From positions 72,255,719-72,319,718 of the forward strand of contig OY720348.1 of NCBI GenBank assembly GCA_963082975.1: a stretch of DNA of 64,000 nucleotides. The letters run 5' to 3'. This document shows, piece after piece, positions 1 through 12,960 of the stretch; position 1 is the stretch's first letter, and every line of letters starts with the position of its first letter. Source of the DNA: Labia minor. Lineage: Eukaryota; Arthropoda; Insecta; Dermaptera; Spongiphoridae. The notes under the pieces were generated by a model. It was not told the DNA's origin and searched no databases. It saw nothing but the letters and a program-made list of their open reading frames with translations. A program made the translations under genes and the position numbers.

Positions 1-242
1 TACAGAAAGAATTTTAGAAAGAATGTATTGATTCATTTCCTCTAGACAGATAAACAAAATTAAATTTTATTTATATTAATATCAAGAGAATATATAACGT
101 TTATTTTTTAAATTCGAAATAGGATACATATAATATATTGTAAGTTCGGTGGAGAAGATAAATAATATTAATCATAATATTTAAGATTGAAGAATTCATA
201 TGAAATTTCTATTTAGTGAATAACAATCTTTTGGAAATTGAA

Positions 243-664
243 CTGATTGAAATGAAGGGGGGTTCACTGCCTGGATGTTTTCTCTGCCGATGCCTGATTG
301 TGCAATTGATCTAACTATCAATTGATAAACAGACCACCACGGATCCAAGTAGATCAGCAGAATAAACGCCCGACGGGGTAATCGAACAGTTGAGCCGATT
401 ACTGAGCTGGATCGCTAACGATAATAGCCTCTCGTTGAGCTTCCCTCAGTAGACCAGGCCTCGAAGAAAATATACGAATCGGCAGGCGATGGCGGCGTAT
501 TGACTCCACAAACACAGGCGGCAGGTAACAAACGTAGGCAGGCCGAACACAAAACCAAGCAGAAGGGGGTCTTCAGAGGGTGCCGTCCCTTTTTATATGG
601 GGATATGTAAGTAGGGGAATGTCACTCATCAGTGGGTGTTCAGAGAGGGGATTGGTCAAACACA
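243..664 (-). mobile_element. GC-rich LTR-like block (possible solo LTR), copy 1
   Basis: About 420 bp of near-balanced GC content inside AT-rich DNA. On the minus strand it contains a TATA-box-like ATATAAAAAGGGA (about 588-600) followed by GC-rich sequence, and it would open with TGTTTGACC near 663. This is the composition expected of an LTR promoter region. No pol or gag is attached and no clear target-site duplication was found, so solo LTR is an inference. Confidence 0.45.
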
Positions 665-2587
665 TTAGTTCATTTATCTTAAATTAAAAAACTTAAACTT
701 ATAATTGAAATATCTTAAAATTAATTTTCTTAATAATACAATTATAAAATATTAACATTTATCCTTACTTAATACTAAAAACCTATTTTTATATTAATTA
801 AATAAAATTATTATCGGAGAGCGGCAATTCAAATTAAATTGCATTCAGGTTCCATGCTGAGCCACAATCTATAGAATCTTTATCCGATATTTCTTAAAAA
901 TAAAATAGTTTTAATTGGTGATATTTATTTATTATATATTAATTTAAAGGCGATAAATATTTTAGATACAATTTCAATTCAATTTCAATGTTTTTGAATA
1001 TAACGATGGATTTCTTTTATTTTTTCTTGTCATGAAATTATCTGGTATCATTTTATTAAATCAATTCAAATGGGAACTATTAGAATAAAATAAAGGATAT
1101 TTGGTTAATTGTCGGAAATGAAAAACTAACTATTGATATATTTTAAAAACTCTGAGAATTACTAGAATTATTATTTATTAATTTAATATAAATTATTGAA
1201 CGAGTTCTGACTTGTCCATAGTGAGTCTTGATATCCAAGGATGGGGGTGGTGCATTTACATAAATCATGATAGTTTCTGGTTTGATATAAAATAAAAAAC
1301 ATTAAATTATAAATTGTTTAGATAATTGGGAGTAGTAATATCTCTCTATATAAAATAATAATACTTGTGGTGGAATTAAAATAAAATATTATAAGAAAAA
1401 TCAAATTCAATTCAGACAGAATTCTCCTGAACAATTAACGAAAAATTTTGAAAACATTATATTGAATTTTTCATTTCACATGATTCAACTTATAAAGTAA
1501 GGTATTTATAAATAAAATTCAATTTTATTTATTTTAAAAAGAAAAACGTTTATTTAAATTTAGAAATACGACTACAAATAATAGATTTTTAATACTAGTA
1601 CGATGAAATAGATAATTAATATAAAAAATAATATGCGTTGATTAAAATCATTATTAAAGATTTCGATTAGTTTGAAAACTGATTCTCTAATATTACTATA
1701 ATTTTTATTTTTTTATTTTAAATTGTTTCCTTTGTATAGAATAGAAGTCCAAATTTGGTAATTTAATTGAAGCATAAATCATTTTGTTCTATAAATTTGA
1801 ACTTTTTCTATAACATATCATCTATTCTAAGAGAATTACTTAATATTTAATTTATATACTAACATATATTGCCTATGTGTACCTAGATATTCTTAAACCA
1901 AATAATATAATATATTTATATTTAAAATAGAATAAAATAGTAACGTATAAATCGATGAATTTTAATTTTAATCGGATATATACATATAATGTAGTTCTAT
2001 AATTTTTTTTTTAATTTTATTTTAAATTACGAGTTTAACATGTTTTTTTTTTTATATATTCAATATTATATAATATATATATATATATATATATTCTATT
2101 TCTTATAACATTTATTTTAGAAAAAGTGCATGCTTATTTTTTTCATTGCGATTTTATTTATCTAAAATAATTATAAACTCTTGAAAAATAATTATTTTTT
2201 CAATATAATTTTATTTATTTTTTTAATATTGATAGCTATCCGTTATTTTCTAAGAAATCGACAAATTTATTAAAATATTTATTGAATATCAGTGAAAATG
2301 CATTATAAAATAAATAATAAAAATAAAACACTTGAAATTCAATCTCTCATAATATGATTGAAAAGAAATCAATTTGATTAGGTTTCTAATAAAGAACAGA
2401 GTACCTAAATTAAATAAGAATTAAAACGTCACACATAATGGGGCTAGATATTGTGAATAAAAGTAAAAAAAATATATAACTATAGTTGATATTTATTTGG
2501 AAAAAAATGATTTATACTTTTAAATTACTATATTGATATTATTATACGAGTTAAGTTATTTAAATAACTTTTCCTTTTTTTTTTTAG

Positions 2588-2666
2588 CTTGTTATGGTTT
2601 GATGGTAGTCGGTGTCTGAAGAATATATAGGATACGTATAGAAAAAGGAATCACATCTCATCAGAG
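2588..2666 (+). other. Candidate small non-coding exon
   Basis: A polypyrimidine tract ending in AG precedes the block and GTAAAG follows it, giving a 79-nt exon-like unit. All three frames contain stops, so if transcribed it would be UTR or non-coding RNA. The same unit is present in copy 2 near 9982-10061. Confidence 0.3.
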
Positions 2667-3112
2667 GTAAAGTTGATATATAAACAAACTATAATTAAAA
2701 ATTAGAATTACATATTCAATTAATTTTTAAGTAGAAAATCAATAAAAGTTGTATCGATAGATATATAAATATTCATAAATTAAAACAATAAGAAAAAGAA
2801 ATTTACATTCGACTGAATTTGTTTTATTCTAGTTTTTTACAATAAATTTAAATAAATATAGTATTTTATAGGAAAGTATTCTTTAAATTAAAAATGGCTT
2901 TTTTTCATTCATGATATTTATTTATATAATTAATCATGAAATAACAAAAGAGCTATGATCAAGACAATTTTTTTTTTTTTTTTTTATATATTTAATTCGT
3001 CGTGCATAGTTTAGAATAATAGGTTAAAATTTAATATAATGTTTTGGATTTTTCATTTGAATATAAAAAAAAGAGTATTTAATAATTTAAATATTTTCAA
3101 TTTCTCTATTAG

Positions 3113-3243
3113 TTCATCTGAAAGAACGTGGATTCACGAAACAAATTTGGACCACTACTATATATGGAGATGGTGAAAAGTACGAGTTCATCGAGATCGT
3201 CGAGTGACTTACTACGAGTGGGCAACCTATTTATAACTCCGAG
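3113..3243 (+). CDS. Candidate exon of an unknown multi-exon gene, copy 1
   Basis: The acceptor TCTATTAG and donor GTTAGT bound 131 nt. The third frame is open for about 31 codons, including the acidic run IYGDGEKYEFIEIVE, and then stops before the donor, so this could be a terminal coding exon. The block is more GC-rich than its flanks. No protein family is recognised. Its relation to the exons at 4801-6244 is unclear, since phases do not join cleanly across all of them. Confidence 0.35.
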
Positions 3244-4800
3244 GTTAGTAATTTTTGTTATAAAAAAAATGTATTATAATTTGAATACTCAATCTTATAT
3301 ATGTCTTTTGTTTTTCTTTTTTTTTTTCATGTATCATCCTTTTGCTGATGGCAAATTCAATTCTCTTCGAATAATATTGGTTTCTTCAAAATTTTTTATA
3401 AATACAGCTCACCAAAAATAAGTACTCAACATATATTTTTTGATTATTCTGGCACTAGTGGTAGTAATGAATTTAATTTAATATTGACAAAATTTAAATA
3501 TTACAATAAAAAATACAATATTTCTATTATTTTTTGTTAAATTTAACATTGTTCGTGAATTAGTTAGTTAGATTAAAGATTTTCAGAGGCTACCCTAGAA
3601 AACAGAAAGAATTGGAAGAGAGAAGGATAAGGATGGCAAATCTACAATCTACTGAATCATCAATTCCTTTAAAGGTATTTAGAATTGTTAGCCTGAGAGG
3701 TTGCGTATGGGGGGTGATTATACATTATTTTGGCTTAATCGTTTGTTGTTAGGGATTTACAGATAAAGGAATGCTTCAAGAAAGTGCCTTCTGATTCATC
3801 GCGTCCAAACCTTTGTGGTAGCCTATAAATATAGATAGAAACTAGAAACATTAAATTTAATGAATTATTAATATATTAGAATAGAATAGAAAAAAGGTGT
3901 TGGGTTGTTGCATGCTTCTAAATATTAAAGGAAACACCTTGTTAGTATTTCGTCTTTAGTATTTAGTGGGTGGAGTCGGGTATGTGCCAGAAAATATTAA
4001 GGGATTGTTTATCTGCATGTGTTTTGTGCTTCCCAAATCGTCATTTTTTTTATTTTTTAATGACGATTCCCTTGTTTGTGTAAAGTAATGTGTATCACTG
4101 AGGATGACTCGGACGTGGATCTATGGTATTGGACAGGCATTCGTGAAGGTAGTTCAACAATGTTCCTTAATGGGATTAGCCCGCCAGGATGTATTGACTA
4201 CCTTGGAGCTAAGTTTAGTCTCTTTTTCATGAGTGTTCCTCCCACTATGGAGGACGCCATGAATCCCCATTAGGTAGGGATTTTTTACAGGTTGCCACGA
4301 ATGTGGTGTTCAATCGTAATCCAAAAACTCAAAGTCACTCTCAGCTGATCCACAGATACTCACAAACGGCTTCCCACTTAATCTATGCTTTTCTTTTTCT
4401 TTTTTTTTTCCTTCTTCTTCTAAATTACGCATTTCTTCGGAAGTTAAAACACAAAATAGACCATACTGTGTCTAATAAGCGCGTTCGGGAGTGTTTTATT
4501 TTTTTTTTTTTTTTTTTTTTTTCGTTTCCGTGATTGCAATCTTTTCTAGCAAGAAGAGTGTTTTGCACGAAGATAGAAAATATTATTAGATGGCCATCCG
4601 TGCCATAGAATTGGGTTTGGGATAGGATAGACTGTGTACAGGGAAGACATCAGGGCGCAATGAAGTAGCCTCCACGGTAGGTTATATGTATATTGAAATT
4701 CAATTTATGTCTTCTTTCCTGTGACGTTATTCTCTTCTGTTTGTTACCTCTAACTAATGATCTTTTTTTCTATTTCTTTTTATTTTCATTGTCTGAAGAG

Positions 4801-4889
4801 CATCATTTGAATAACTTGGTTTGGTGGTATATGGGGCCAGATCAGAATTTCATCGCATCTCTTCACAACGACTGCGAGACATCTCATCG
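4801..4889 (+). CDS. Candidate 89-nt exon, unknown gene
   Basis: Acceptor GAAGAG and strong donor GTGAGT. The first frame is fully open and includes LNNLVWWYMGPDQNF; the frame that would join in phase with the next exon contains one stop. The correct frame is therefore unsettled and the gene may be decayed. Confidence 0.3.
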
Positions 4890-5186
4890 GTGAGTTGAAT
4901 TTTTATTTCTATAATATTTCATGAAATAATTTTTAATTTGTCTTAAAATAATTAAAATTACCTAATTTTTAAATGGCGTTTATTGTTAGAACTGAAATTT
5001 TTGTGACAGTAATTCTTCTTCGAAAATGTTAAAATAAATCTAAAAAACTTTCTTTGTTTTTTACTAATTATTCTTTGATTTTTCTAACTTACAATATAGA
5101 AGAATACACTGGATATAATAAATAATATATACAAGTAAATATTTCGAAATCACAAAACTAATTATGAATCTATTTCTTGTTTTTAG

Positions 5187-5267
5187 ATCTACATTGAATG
5201 GAATGGAGCGAGCATAAGATTTCATCTACCTACTTTGAAGGTTACTAAAAAGGAAAATAAAAAATGG
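5187..5267 (+). CDS. Candidate 81-nt exon (27 codons), unknown gene
   Basis: Acceptor TTTTTAG and donor GTAAGA bound exactly 81 nt, which reads as 27 open codons with no leftover base (begins IYIEWNGASIRF, ends KKENKKW). The phase-0 fit, splice signals and coding-like composition support a real exon. No family recognised. Confidence 0.45.
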
Positions 5268-5650
5268 GTAAGAATTTTATTTATTTTTTCTACTATTTAA
5301 ATAATTAATATTGAAATATTATTTTAAATTTTAAAATATTATCTACAAGTACTCTTACTGTGTCCAAAATTTCATTAAATTATTAATGTATAATCAATCC
5401 TATTCCTATGATAGATATCCTCCAACTTCTATTAAATACTATTCAATATAAATATTCATTGAATTAAATTTCAAATATTAATTAATGATGGTATATTATA
5501 GAAATTTCTATAAAAGGATAAAATAAAATAGAAGACTTATTAAAAACATTCTTTGACTATTATCTTCTTCAAGTATTATTTTTTAAGTTTAAAAAAGGTT
5601 TTATTTAATTTTTAATATATATCACGATATGTTTTATCTATCACCATCAG

Positions 5651-5736
5651 ATATGTTCGTACCTGTTGACTCCACTCTCTGGTCACTAAGAAATGATGAT
5701 GGAAGAAGCTAATAAGAATAAGCGCATGCACAAACG
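5651..5736 (+). other. Candidate 86-nt exon, frame interrupted
   Basis: Acceptor CATCAG and donor GTGAGT. Every frame is interrupted (tandem TAA codons in one, TAA before a run of ATGs in another). The same exon is conserved at about 10980-11064 in copy 2, with the same stops. Confidence 0.3.
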
Positions 5737-5860
5737 GTGAGTAGAATTATGAATACAATAGAATTTCAAAATAATCCAGATATTTTTACATTGATGAATT
5801 TATAAAGATACTACACGCGTATATTAAATTACTAAGTGAAATGTTTTGTTAATTTTTTAG

Positions 5861-6244
5861 TTTTACTTGATGATGTCCACCATTCCAGAATCAAGAGAGA
5901 GATTGAAGAACATAATGACTTCCAGATCATCATCATCCATCGGGCGATTGCAAGGGGGGGTGAAACCCCTCCGTAAGTATTTTTTTAAGAAATATTTTAA
6001 TATTATTCTAATCTATTTTCAATCTTAATAAATATGTCTTTTATTCTTGTTTTTCATGTAACCTCGATCAATGTTGATGCCAATCTTTCACTTTTACGGT
6101 TTCATCAACAAGGTGAGTAGATTTCCAATATGAATTATTCCAGGAAAACATTATTTCATATTAGTCTTTGTTTTCCAGGGCATGAAGACGATGATTCTGT
6201 TGAAGAGTTTGTCGACTGCATTACCTACCATTAATCAATCCATT
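5861..6244 (+). CDS. 3' part of a microexon gene, copy 1 (exons 5861-5972, 6099-6112, 6179-6244)
   Basis: Three exons join in one frame. Exon 5861-5972 follows AATTTTTTAG and ends before GTAAGT, reading LLDDVHHSRIKREIEEHND and on to GGETPP. A 14-nt microexon (6099-6112) adds FHQQ before GTGAGT. The last exon follows TTTTCCAG, reads HEDDDSVEEFVDCITYH and stops at 6232-6234. The acidic C-terminus and perfect phase across a 14-nt exon argue against chance. The microexon acceptor here is ACG instead of AG, so this copy may not splice correctly. No family recognised; alternatives are a fast-evolving small effector-like gene or its relic. Confidence 0.5.
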
Positions 6245-7637
6245 GTAAGTATTTTTTATGTATTTATATATTTTATTTTTTTATTTTATAGTATATTATA
6301 AATGATACGCGTAGTATATAACAAGATATTTGAATTTCATGATAATTTAGAAATTAGATTTCAGTTCTTGGTTGAGAGATTTTTTTCAATTCTTTTGATT
6401 TATACATGTATTTCTCCTTTAAAAGAATGATAATTATTTTTAATATTAAATCAGTTTAATTATAAATTATTTAATTTTAATTATTGCTCTATATATATAC
6501 ATACTTAAAGAGAATAATATTGAAAATAATATTTTAAAATAAAACTTTTAAATGGAGTGAACACTAATCGCAATAGATAGCGGGATATGTATTAAATCAG
6601 TATAATATTTTTTCAAAAGTATATAAAATTTATATCATTAATATTAATATTTCTTAATGATGATAGTTTTGAAAACCTGTAGAGTAAATAATTATTTTTC
6701 AAATAATAACACTTTTGCTGCCCTTATTTTATTTTAAACACTCTTATTCGAATATATTTTATTTAAAAAAATCTCCCGAAATTCTTCTAAAGATAAACAA
6801 CAAAATTTTAAAAAGAACGCATTGAATTTTTCATTTCAAATAGCTTATAGAAAGATTATGCTTTAATATTAGATTAAATATAAAGAGAATCACGTTTATT
6901 TGAACTTTGAGATAAGCTATAAATAATGTAAATTGTAAATTTAGAGAAAGGAAGATAATTAATATTAAATATGATATTTATTTTACGATTAGAGTATAAT
7001 GCAAAAATTTCGGTTAAATTTAAATTTAATTCAGTGAATATCATCTATGTATTTGAAATTATTTCGATTCTATACAATTTAAGCCCGATATTACTTACAA
7101 AAGTTTAAATAAGCCTATTTTGATTGGTGACATTTATTTGAAAGGATTTGTATGATATACAAATTTGTAAAAAAAAAAAGAAAAGGCAATAAGTATTTTA
7201 TTTACAAATAGTATGTTTTTAAATTCAATAGAATATTTGAATTAGAGTTTAAAATACGTACTGGATGGTAATTAACTATATTTATGAATTTGGGAAGATT
7301 TTACAAAGTTGGAGCCCCTTTTAGTTAGATATCCACCGACACAGAAAATACTAAATTTAAAAAAATTACTAAAATTCTCTCTTAAAGCTATCTACATACA
7401 GAAAGAATTTTAGAAAGAATGTATTGATTCATTTCCTCTAGACAGATAAACAAAATTAAATTTTATTTATATTAATATCAAGAGAATATATAACGTTTAT
7501 TTTTTAAATTCGAAATAGGATACATATAATATATTGTAAGTTCGGTGGAGAAGATAAATAATATTAATCATAATATTTAAGATTGAAGAATTCATATGAA
7601 ATTTCTATTTAGTGAATAACAATCTTTTGGAAATTGA

Positions 7638-8060
7638 ACTGATTGAAATGAAGGGGGGTTCACTGCCTGGATGTTTTCTCTGCCGATGCCTGATTGTGCA
7701 ATTGATCTAACTATCAATTGATAAACAGACCACCACGGATCCAAGTAGATCAGCAGAATAAACGCCCGACGGGGTAATCGAACAGTTGAGCCGATTACTG
7801 AGCTGGATCGCTAACGATAATAGCCTCTCGTTGAGCTTCCCTCAGTAGACCAGGCCTCGAAGAAAATATACGAATCGGCAGGCGATGGCGGCGTATTGAC
7901 TCCACAAACACAGGCGGCAGGTAACAAACGTAGGCAGGCCGAACACAAAACCAAGCAGAAGGGGGTCTTCAGAGGGTGCCGTCCCTTTTTATATGGGGAT
8001 ATGTAAGTAGGGGAATGTCACTCATCAGTGGGTGTTCAGAGAGGGGATTGGTCAAACACA
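7638..8060 (-). mobile_element. GC-rich LTR-like block, copy 2
   Basis: Duplicate of the block at 243-664, carried in the tandem duplication rather than inserted independently, because flanks on both sides match too. Confidence 0.45.
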
Positions 8061-10507
8061 TTAGTTCATTTATCTTAAATTAAAAAACTTAAACTTATAA
8101 TTGAAATATCTTAAAATTAATTTTCTTAATAATACAATTATAAAATATTAACATTTATCCTTACTTAATACTAAAAACCTATTTTTATATTAATTAAATA
8201 AAATTATTATCGGAGAGCGGCAATTCAAATTAAATTGCATTCAGGTTCCATGCTGAGCCACAATCTATAGAATCTTTATCCGATATTTCTTAAAAATAAA
8301 ATAGTTTTAATTGGTGATATTTATTTATTATATATTAATTTAAAGGCGATAAATATTTTAGATACAATTTCAATTCAATTTCAATGTTTTTGAATATAAC
8401 GATGGATTTCTTTTATTTTTTCTTGTCATGAAATTATCTGGTATCATTTTATTAAATCAATTCAAATGGGAACTATTAGAATAAAATAAAGGATATTTGG
8501 TTAATTGTCGGAAATGAAAAACTAACTATTGATATATTTTAAAAACTCTGAGAATTACTAGAATTATTATTTATTAATTTAATATAAATTATTGAACGAG
8601 TTCTGACTTGTCCATAGTGAGTCTTGATATCCAAGGATGGGGGTGGTGCATTTACATAAATCATGATAGTTTCTGGTTTGATATAAAATAAAAAACATTA
8701 AATTATAAATTGTTTAGATAATTGGGAGTAGTAATATCTCTCTATATAAAATAATAATACTTGTGGTGGAATTAAAATAAAATATTATAAGAAAAATCAA
8801 ATTCAATTCAGACAGAATTCTCCTGAACAATTAACGAAAAATTTTGAAAACATTATATTGAATTTTTCATTTCACATGATTCAACTTATAAAGTAAGGTA
8901 TTTATAAATAAAATTCAATTTTATTTATTTTAAAAAGAAAAACGTTTATTTAAATTTAGAAATACGACTACAAATAATAGATTTTTAATACTAGTACGAT
9001 GAAATAGATAATTAATATAAAAAATAATATGCGTTGATTAAAATCATTATTAAAGATTTCGATTAGTTTGAAAACTGATTCTCTAATATTACTATAATTT
9101 TTATTTTTTTATTTTAAATTGTTTCCTTTGTATAGAATAGAAGTCCAAATTTGGTAATTTAATTGAAGCATAAATCATTTTGTTCTATAAATTTGAACTT
9201 TTTCTATAACATATCATCTATTCTAAGAGAATTACTTAATATTTAATTTATATACTAACATATATTGCCTATGTGTACCTAGATATTCTTAAACCAAATA
9301 ATATAATATATTTATATTTAAAATAGAATAAAATAGTAACGTATAAATCGATGAATTTTAATTTTAATCGGATATATACATATAATGTAGTTCTATAATT
9401 TTTTTTTTAATTTTATTTTAAATTACGAGTTTAACATGTTTTTTTTTTTATATATTCAATATTATATAATATATATATATATATATATATTCTATTTCTT
9501 ATAACATTTATTTTAGAAAAAGTGCATGCTTATTTTTTTCATTGCGATTTTATTTATCTAAAATAATTATAAACTCTTGAAAAATAATTATTTTTTCAAT
9601 ATAATTTTATTTATTTTTTTAATATTGATAGCTATCCGTTATTTTCTAAGAAATCGACAAATTTATTAAAATATTTATTGAATATCAGTGAAAATGCATT
9701 ATAAAATAAATAATAAAAATAAAACACTTGAAATTCAATCTCTCATAATATGATTGAAAAGAAATCAATTTGATTAGGTTTCTAATAAAGAACAGAGTAC
9801 CTAAATTAAATAAGAATTAAAACGTCACACATAATGGGGCTAGATATTGTGAATAAAAGTAAAAAAAATATATAACTATAGTTGATATTTATTTGGAAAA
9901 AAATGATTTATACTTTTAAATTACTATATTGATATTATTATACGAGTTAAGTTATTTAAATAACTTTTCCTTTTTTTTTTTAGCTTGTTATGGTTTGATG
10001 GTAGTCGGTGTCTGAAGAATATATAGGATACGTATAGAAAAAGGAATCACATCTCATCAGAGGTAAAGTTGATATATAAACAAACTATAATTAAAAATTA
10101 GAATTACATATTCAATTAATTTTTAAGTAGAAAATCAATAAAAGTTGTATCGATAGATATATAAATATTCATAAATTAAAACAATAAGAAAAAGAAATTT
10201 ACATTCGACTGAATTTGTTTTATTCTAGTTTTTTACAATAAATTTAAATAAATATAGTATTTTATAGGAAAGTATTCTTTAAATTAAAAATGGCTTTTTT
10301 TCATTCATGATATTTATTTATATAATTAATCATGAAATAACAAAAGAGCTATGATCAAGACAATTTTTTTTTTTTTTTTTATATATTTAATTCGTCGTGC
10401 ATAGTTTAGAATAATAGGTTAAAATTTAATATAATGTTTTGGATTTTTCATTTGAATATAAAAAAAAGAGTATTTAATAATTTAAATATTTTCAATTTCT
10501 CTATTAG

Positions 10508-10638
10508 TTCATCTGAAAGAACGTGGATTCACGAAACAAATTTGGACCACTACTATATATGGAGATGGTGAAAAGTACGAGTTCATCGAGATCGTCGAGT
10601 GACTTACTACGAGTGGGCAACCTATTTATAACTCCGAG
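10508..10638 (+). CDS. Candidate exon of an unknown multi-exon gene, copy 2
   Basis: Same as 3113-3243 with the same acceptor, donor and open frame. It shows that both duplicates keep this exon intact. Confidence 0.33.
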
Positions 10639-11320
10639 GTTAGTAATTTTTGTTATAAAAAAAATGTATTATAATTTGAATACTCAATCTTATATATGTC
10701 TTTTGTTTTTCTTTTTTTTTTTTCATGTATCATCCTTTTGCTGATGGCAAATTCAATTCTCTTCGAATAATATTGGTTTCTTCAAAATTTTTATAAATAC
10801 AGCTCACCAAAAATAAGTACTCAACATATATTTTTTGATTATTCTGGCACTAGTGGTAGTAATGAATTTAAAACATTCTTTCACTATTATCTTCTTCAAG
10901 TATTATTTTTTAAGTTTAAAAAAGGTTTTATTTAATTTTTAATATATATCACGATATTTTTTATCTATCACCATCAGATATGTTCGTACCCGTTGACTCC
11001 ACTCTCTGGTCACTAAGAAATGATGATGGAAGAAGCTAATAAGAATAAGCGCATGCACAAACGGTGAGTAGAATTATGAATACAATAGAATTTCAAAATA
11101 ATCCAGATATTTTTACATTGATGAATTTATAACGATACTACACGCGTATATTAAATTACTAAGTGAAATGTTTTGTTAATTTTTTAGTTTTACTTGATGA
11201 TGTCCACCATTCCAGAATCAAGAGAGAGATTGAACAACATAATGACTTATATAATGAATTTATAAAGATACTACACGCGTATATTAAATTATTAAGTGAA
11301 ATGGTTTGTTAATTTTTTAG

Positions 11321-11677
11321 TCTTAATTGATGTGTACCATTGCAGAAACAAGAGAGAGAGAGAGATTGACAACATAATGACTTCCAGATCATCGTCAACA
11401 TACATCGGGCTATTGCAAGGGGGTGTAACCCCCCGTAAGTATTTGTTTAAGATATTTAAATATTATTTTCTACTCTATTTTCAATCTTAATAAATATGTC
11501 TTTTATTTTTCTTGTTTTTCATGTAACCTCGATCAATGTTGATGTTTCACTTTTAGGTTTCATCAAAAAGATGAGTAGGTTTCCAATAAATGAATTATTC
11601 CAGGAAAACATTATTTCATATTAGTCTTTGTTTTACAGGGATTGAAGACGATGATACTGTTGAATAATCAATACATT
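11321..11677 (+). pseudogene. 3' part of the microexon gene, decayed copy 2
   Basis: This matches 5861-6244: exon 11321-11434, microexon 11557-11570 and last exon 11639-11677. Here the microexon acceptor TTTTAG is intact but its donor is ATGAGT, and the last exon lost about 36 nt so the frame ends early at GAA TAA. Upstream, 11205-11290 is a partial internal duplication of the preceding exon and intron. Each copy has thus lost a different splice signal of the same microexon. Confidence 0.45.
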
Positions 11678-11689
11678 GTAAGTATTGTA

Positions 11690-12960
11690 GATGTAAAAAA
11701 TTGAAAAAAAAAATCTTATTTTATCTACCACAATCCATATTTTCTAAGGAAAGTTTTAAAATATCGTAAATATCCAAAGTGAATCTTAATTACAATCCAA
11801 AATGGTATAAATTAATATATAAAAAGTTAAAAAATCTCTTGTATTTACCAAAAGTAGAATTTTCCCCAAAAAAATTGAAAAAAATAATATTTTTTTCAAT
11901 GACATTGCCTAATTTCCAAGGAAATTTATAAAATATCGTAAACATACAAATTTATTTTAATATATTTATTATTTTAAAAACTACAAGAACGCTTACTGTC
12001 CAAATCTTCTTTTCCAGGTTGATTTTTTCTTCATGCTGTTTTTTATTATTTTTATCATCATTTTCTTCATCCAATCTGGGAATGCTTTTTCTTTTTTTTT
12101 AATTTTTTTTATTAATCTTTCACCAGAAACATTTTTATTATCCATCTCACTCTCCTTCATATTTTTTCCTGTTTTTTCATTTCATGCGGATTCCATTTTT
12201 TTTCTCTTTATTTTTTTGTAAATACTTAAGTAGATTTTTTATTAATATTTCACGATGTTTCATCCTCATTTATACCTTTTTTATTAGCAGTTGTCCTTTT
12301 CAATTTGTTCACCATTTTACTTAATTTTGATTTTCTGTAATGACATTTTCAATTTCTTTATTTGCTTTTTTGTTTTTTTAGTGGCATTGAAGAAATATTA
12401 TTTTGGATAATATCACCACCATTTCCTATAACATTATCACCCGATATTAACTCCACTTGTCATTTCAAGATCATTTTACATTTTATTATATATTTTTAGA
12501 GTCAAAAGGAAACAATAACAATAACACAAATTCAACACATAATATAATACTAAAAATTCTATTATTTTTTTAATAATTTATTTATTAACTATTTAAAATT
12601 AAAAAAAAGAAGCTCTGTTTAACACTTAATAACAATTTGAGTTGAGATTTGCTTTTGGAGGAAAAATTGTTTTTATACAATTTTGACAAAAGTTATTCTT
12701 ATTATTATTTAAGATAAAATTAACAAATATTTACGTTATTTATTTATTTTGACCATTCTTCGACTGAGCCGATATATTTTTTAATAGTGAGATTACTTAA
12801 TAGGATCATCTCAATCGCTTCTTTTCATTTTACAATATTAATTGAGTCTCTTTTTGATCCCCCACCCCTCTAATTTTTTATTATTATTAACAATAACATA
12901 TTTTATAAAGACTTATGTTTAGAGAAGTGAAACAGGAAGATTATATAGAATGGATTAATT
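11690..12960 (-). other. Low-complexity region with a degenerate lysine-rich frame
   Basis: Very AT-rich. On the minus strand, 12020-12185 reads about 60 codons rich in Lys, Met and Ile (starting MKESEMDNKN), and similar Lys/Asn/Glu-rich fragments extend to about 12470 with stops. It may be the remnant of a charged, low-complexity protein, but composition alone could produce it. Nothing else is recognised. Confidence 0.2.

Larger units (their letters stand above)
1..3475. repeat. Tandem duplication, copy 1
   Basis: This stretch recurs at 7397-10870 in the same orientation and is nearly identical; the differences seen are mostly homopolymer lengths (T runs near 3315 and 3393). The repeat begins before the window edge, so its left boundary is unknown. 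It holds a GC-rich LTR-like block, (TA)n near 2076 and two candidate exons. Identity ends at 3475: copy 1 continues into a 2.07-kb segment that copy 2 lacks. Confidence 0.95.
3476..5542 (+). other. Segment present only in duplication copy 1
   Basis: A 2.07-kb block absent from copy 2. It holds several stretches with locally raised GC that look like exons: 3590-3675 (ends TTTAAAG then GTATTT), 3753-3822 (acceptor TTGTTGTTAG, donor GTAGCC, open in one frame), 4055-4272 (a 60-codon open frame starting at an ATG), 4548-4680, 4801-4889 and 5187-5267. Long T runs near 4395 and 4500 produce meaningless phenylalanine-rich frames. Confidence 0.5.
7397..10870. repeat. Tandem duplication, copy 2
   Basis: Second copy of 1-3475 at a period of about 7.4 kb. 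At 10870 it jumps directly to sequence matching 5543 onward in copy 1, so it either lost the 3476-5542 segment or predates its insertion. Similarity to copy 1 continues, with more divergence and an internal partial duplication, to about 11680. Confidence 0.95.

Noticed and set aside
4303..4533. Phenylalanine-rich open frame
   Set aside because: Created by long T runs; no coding character otherwise.
12033..12221. Phe/Ile-rich plus-strand frame
   Set aside because: The complement of a lysine-rich frame; low-complexity composition explains it.
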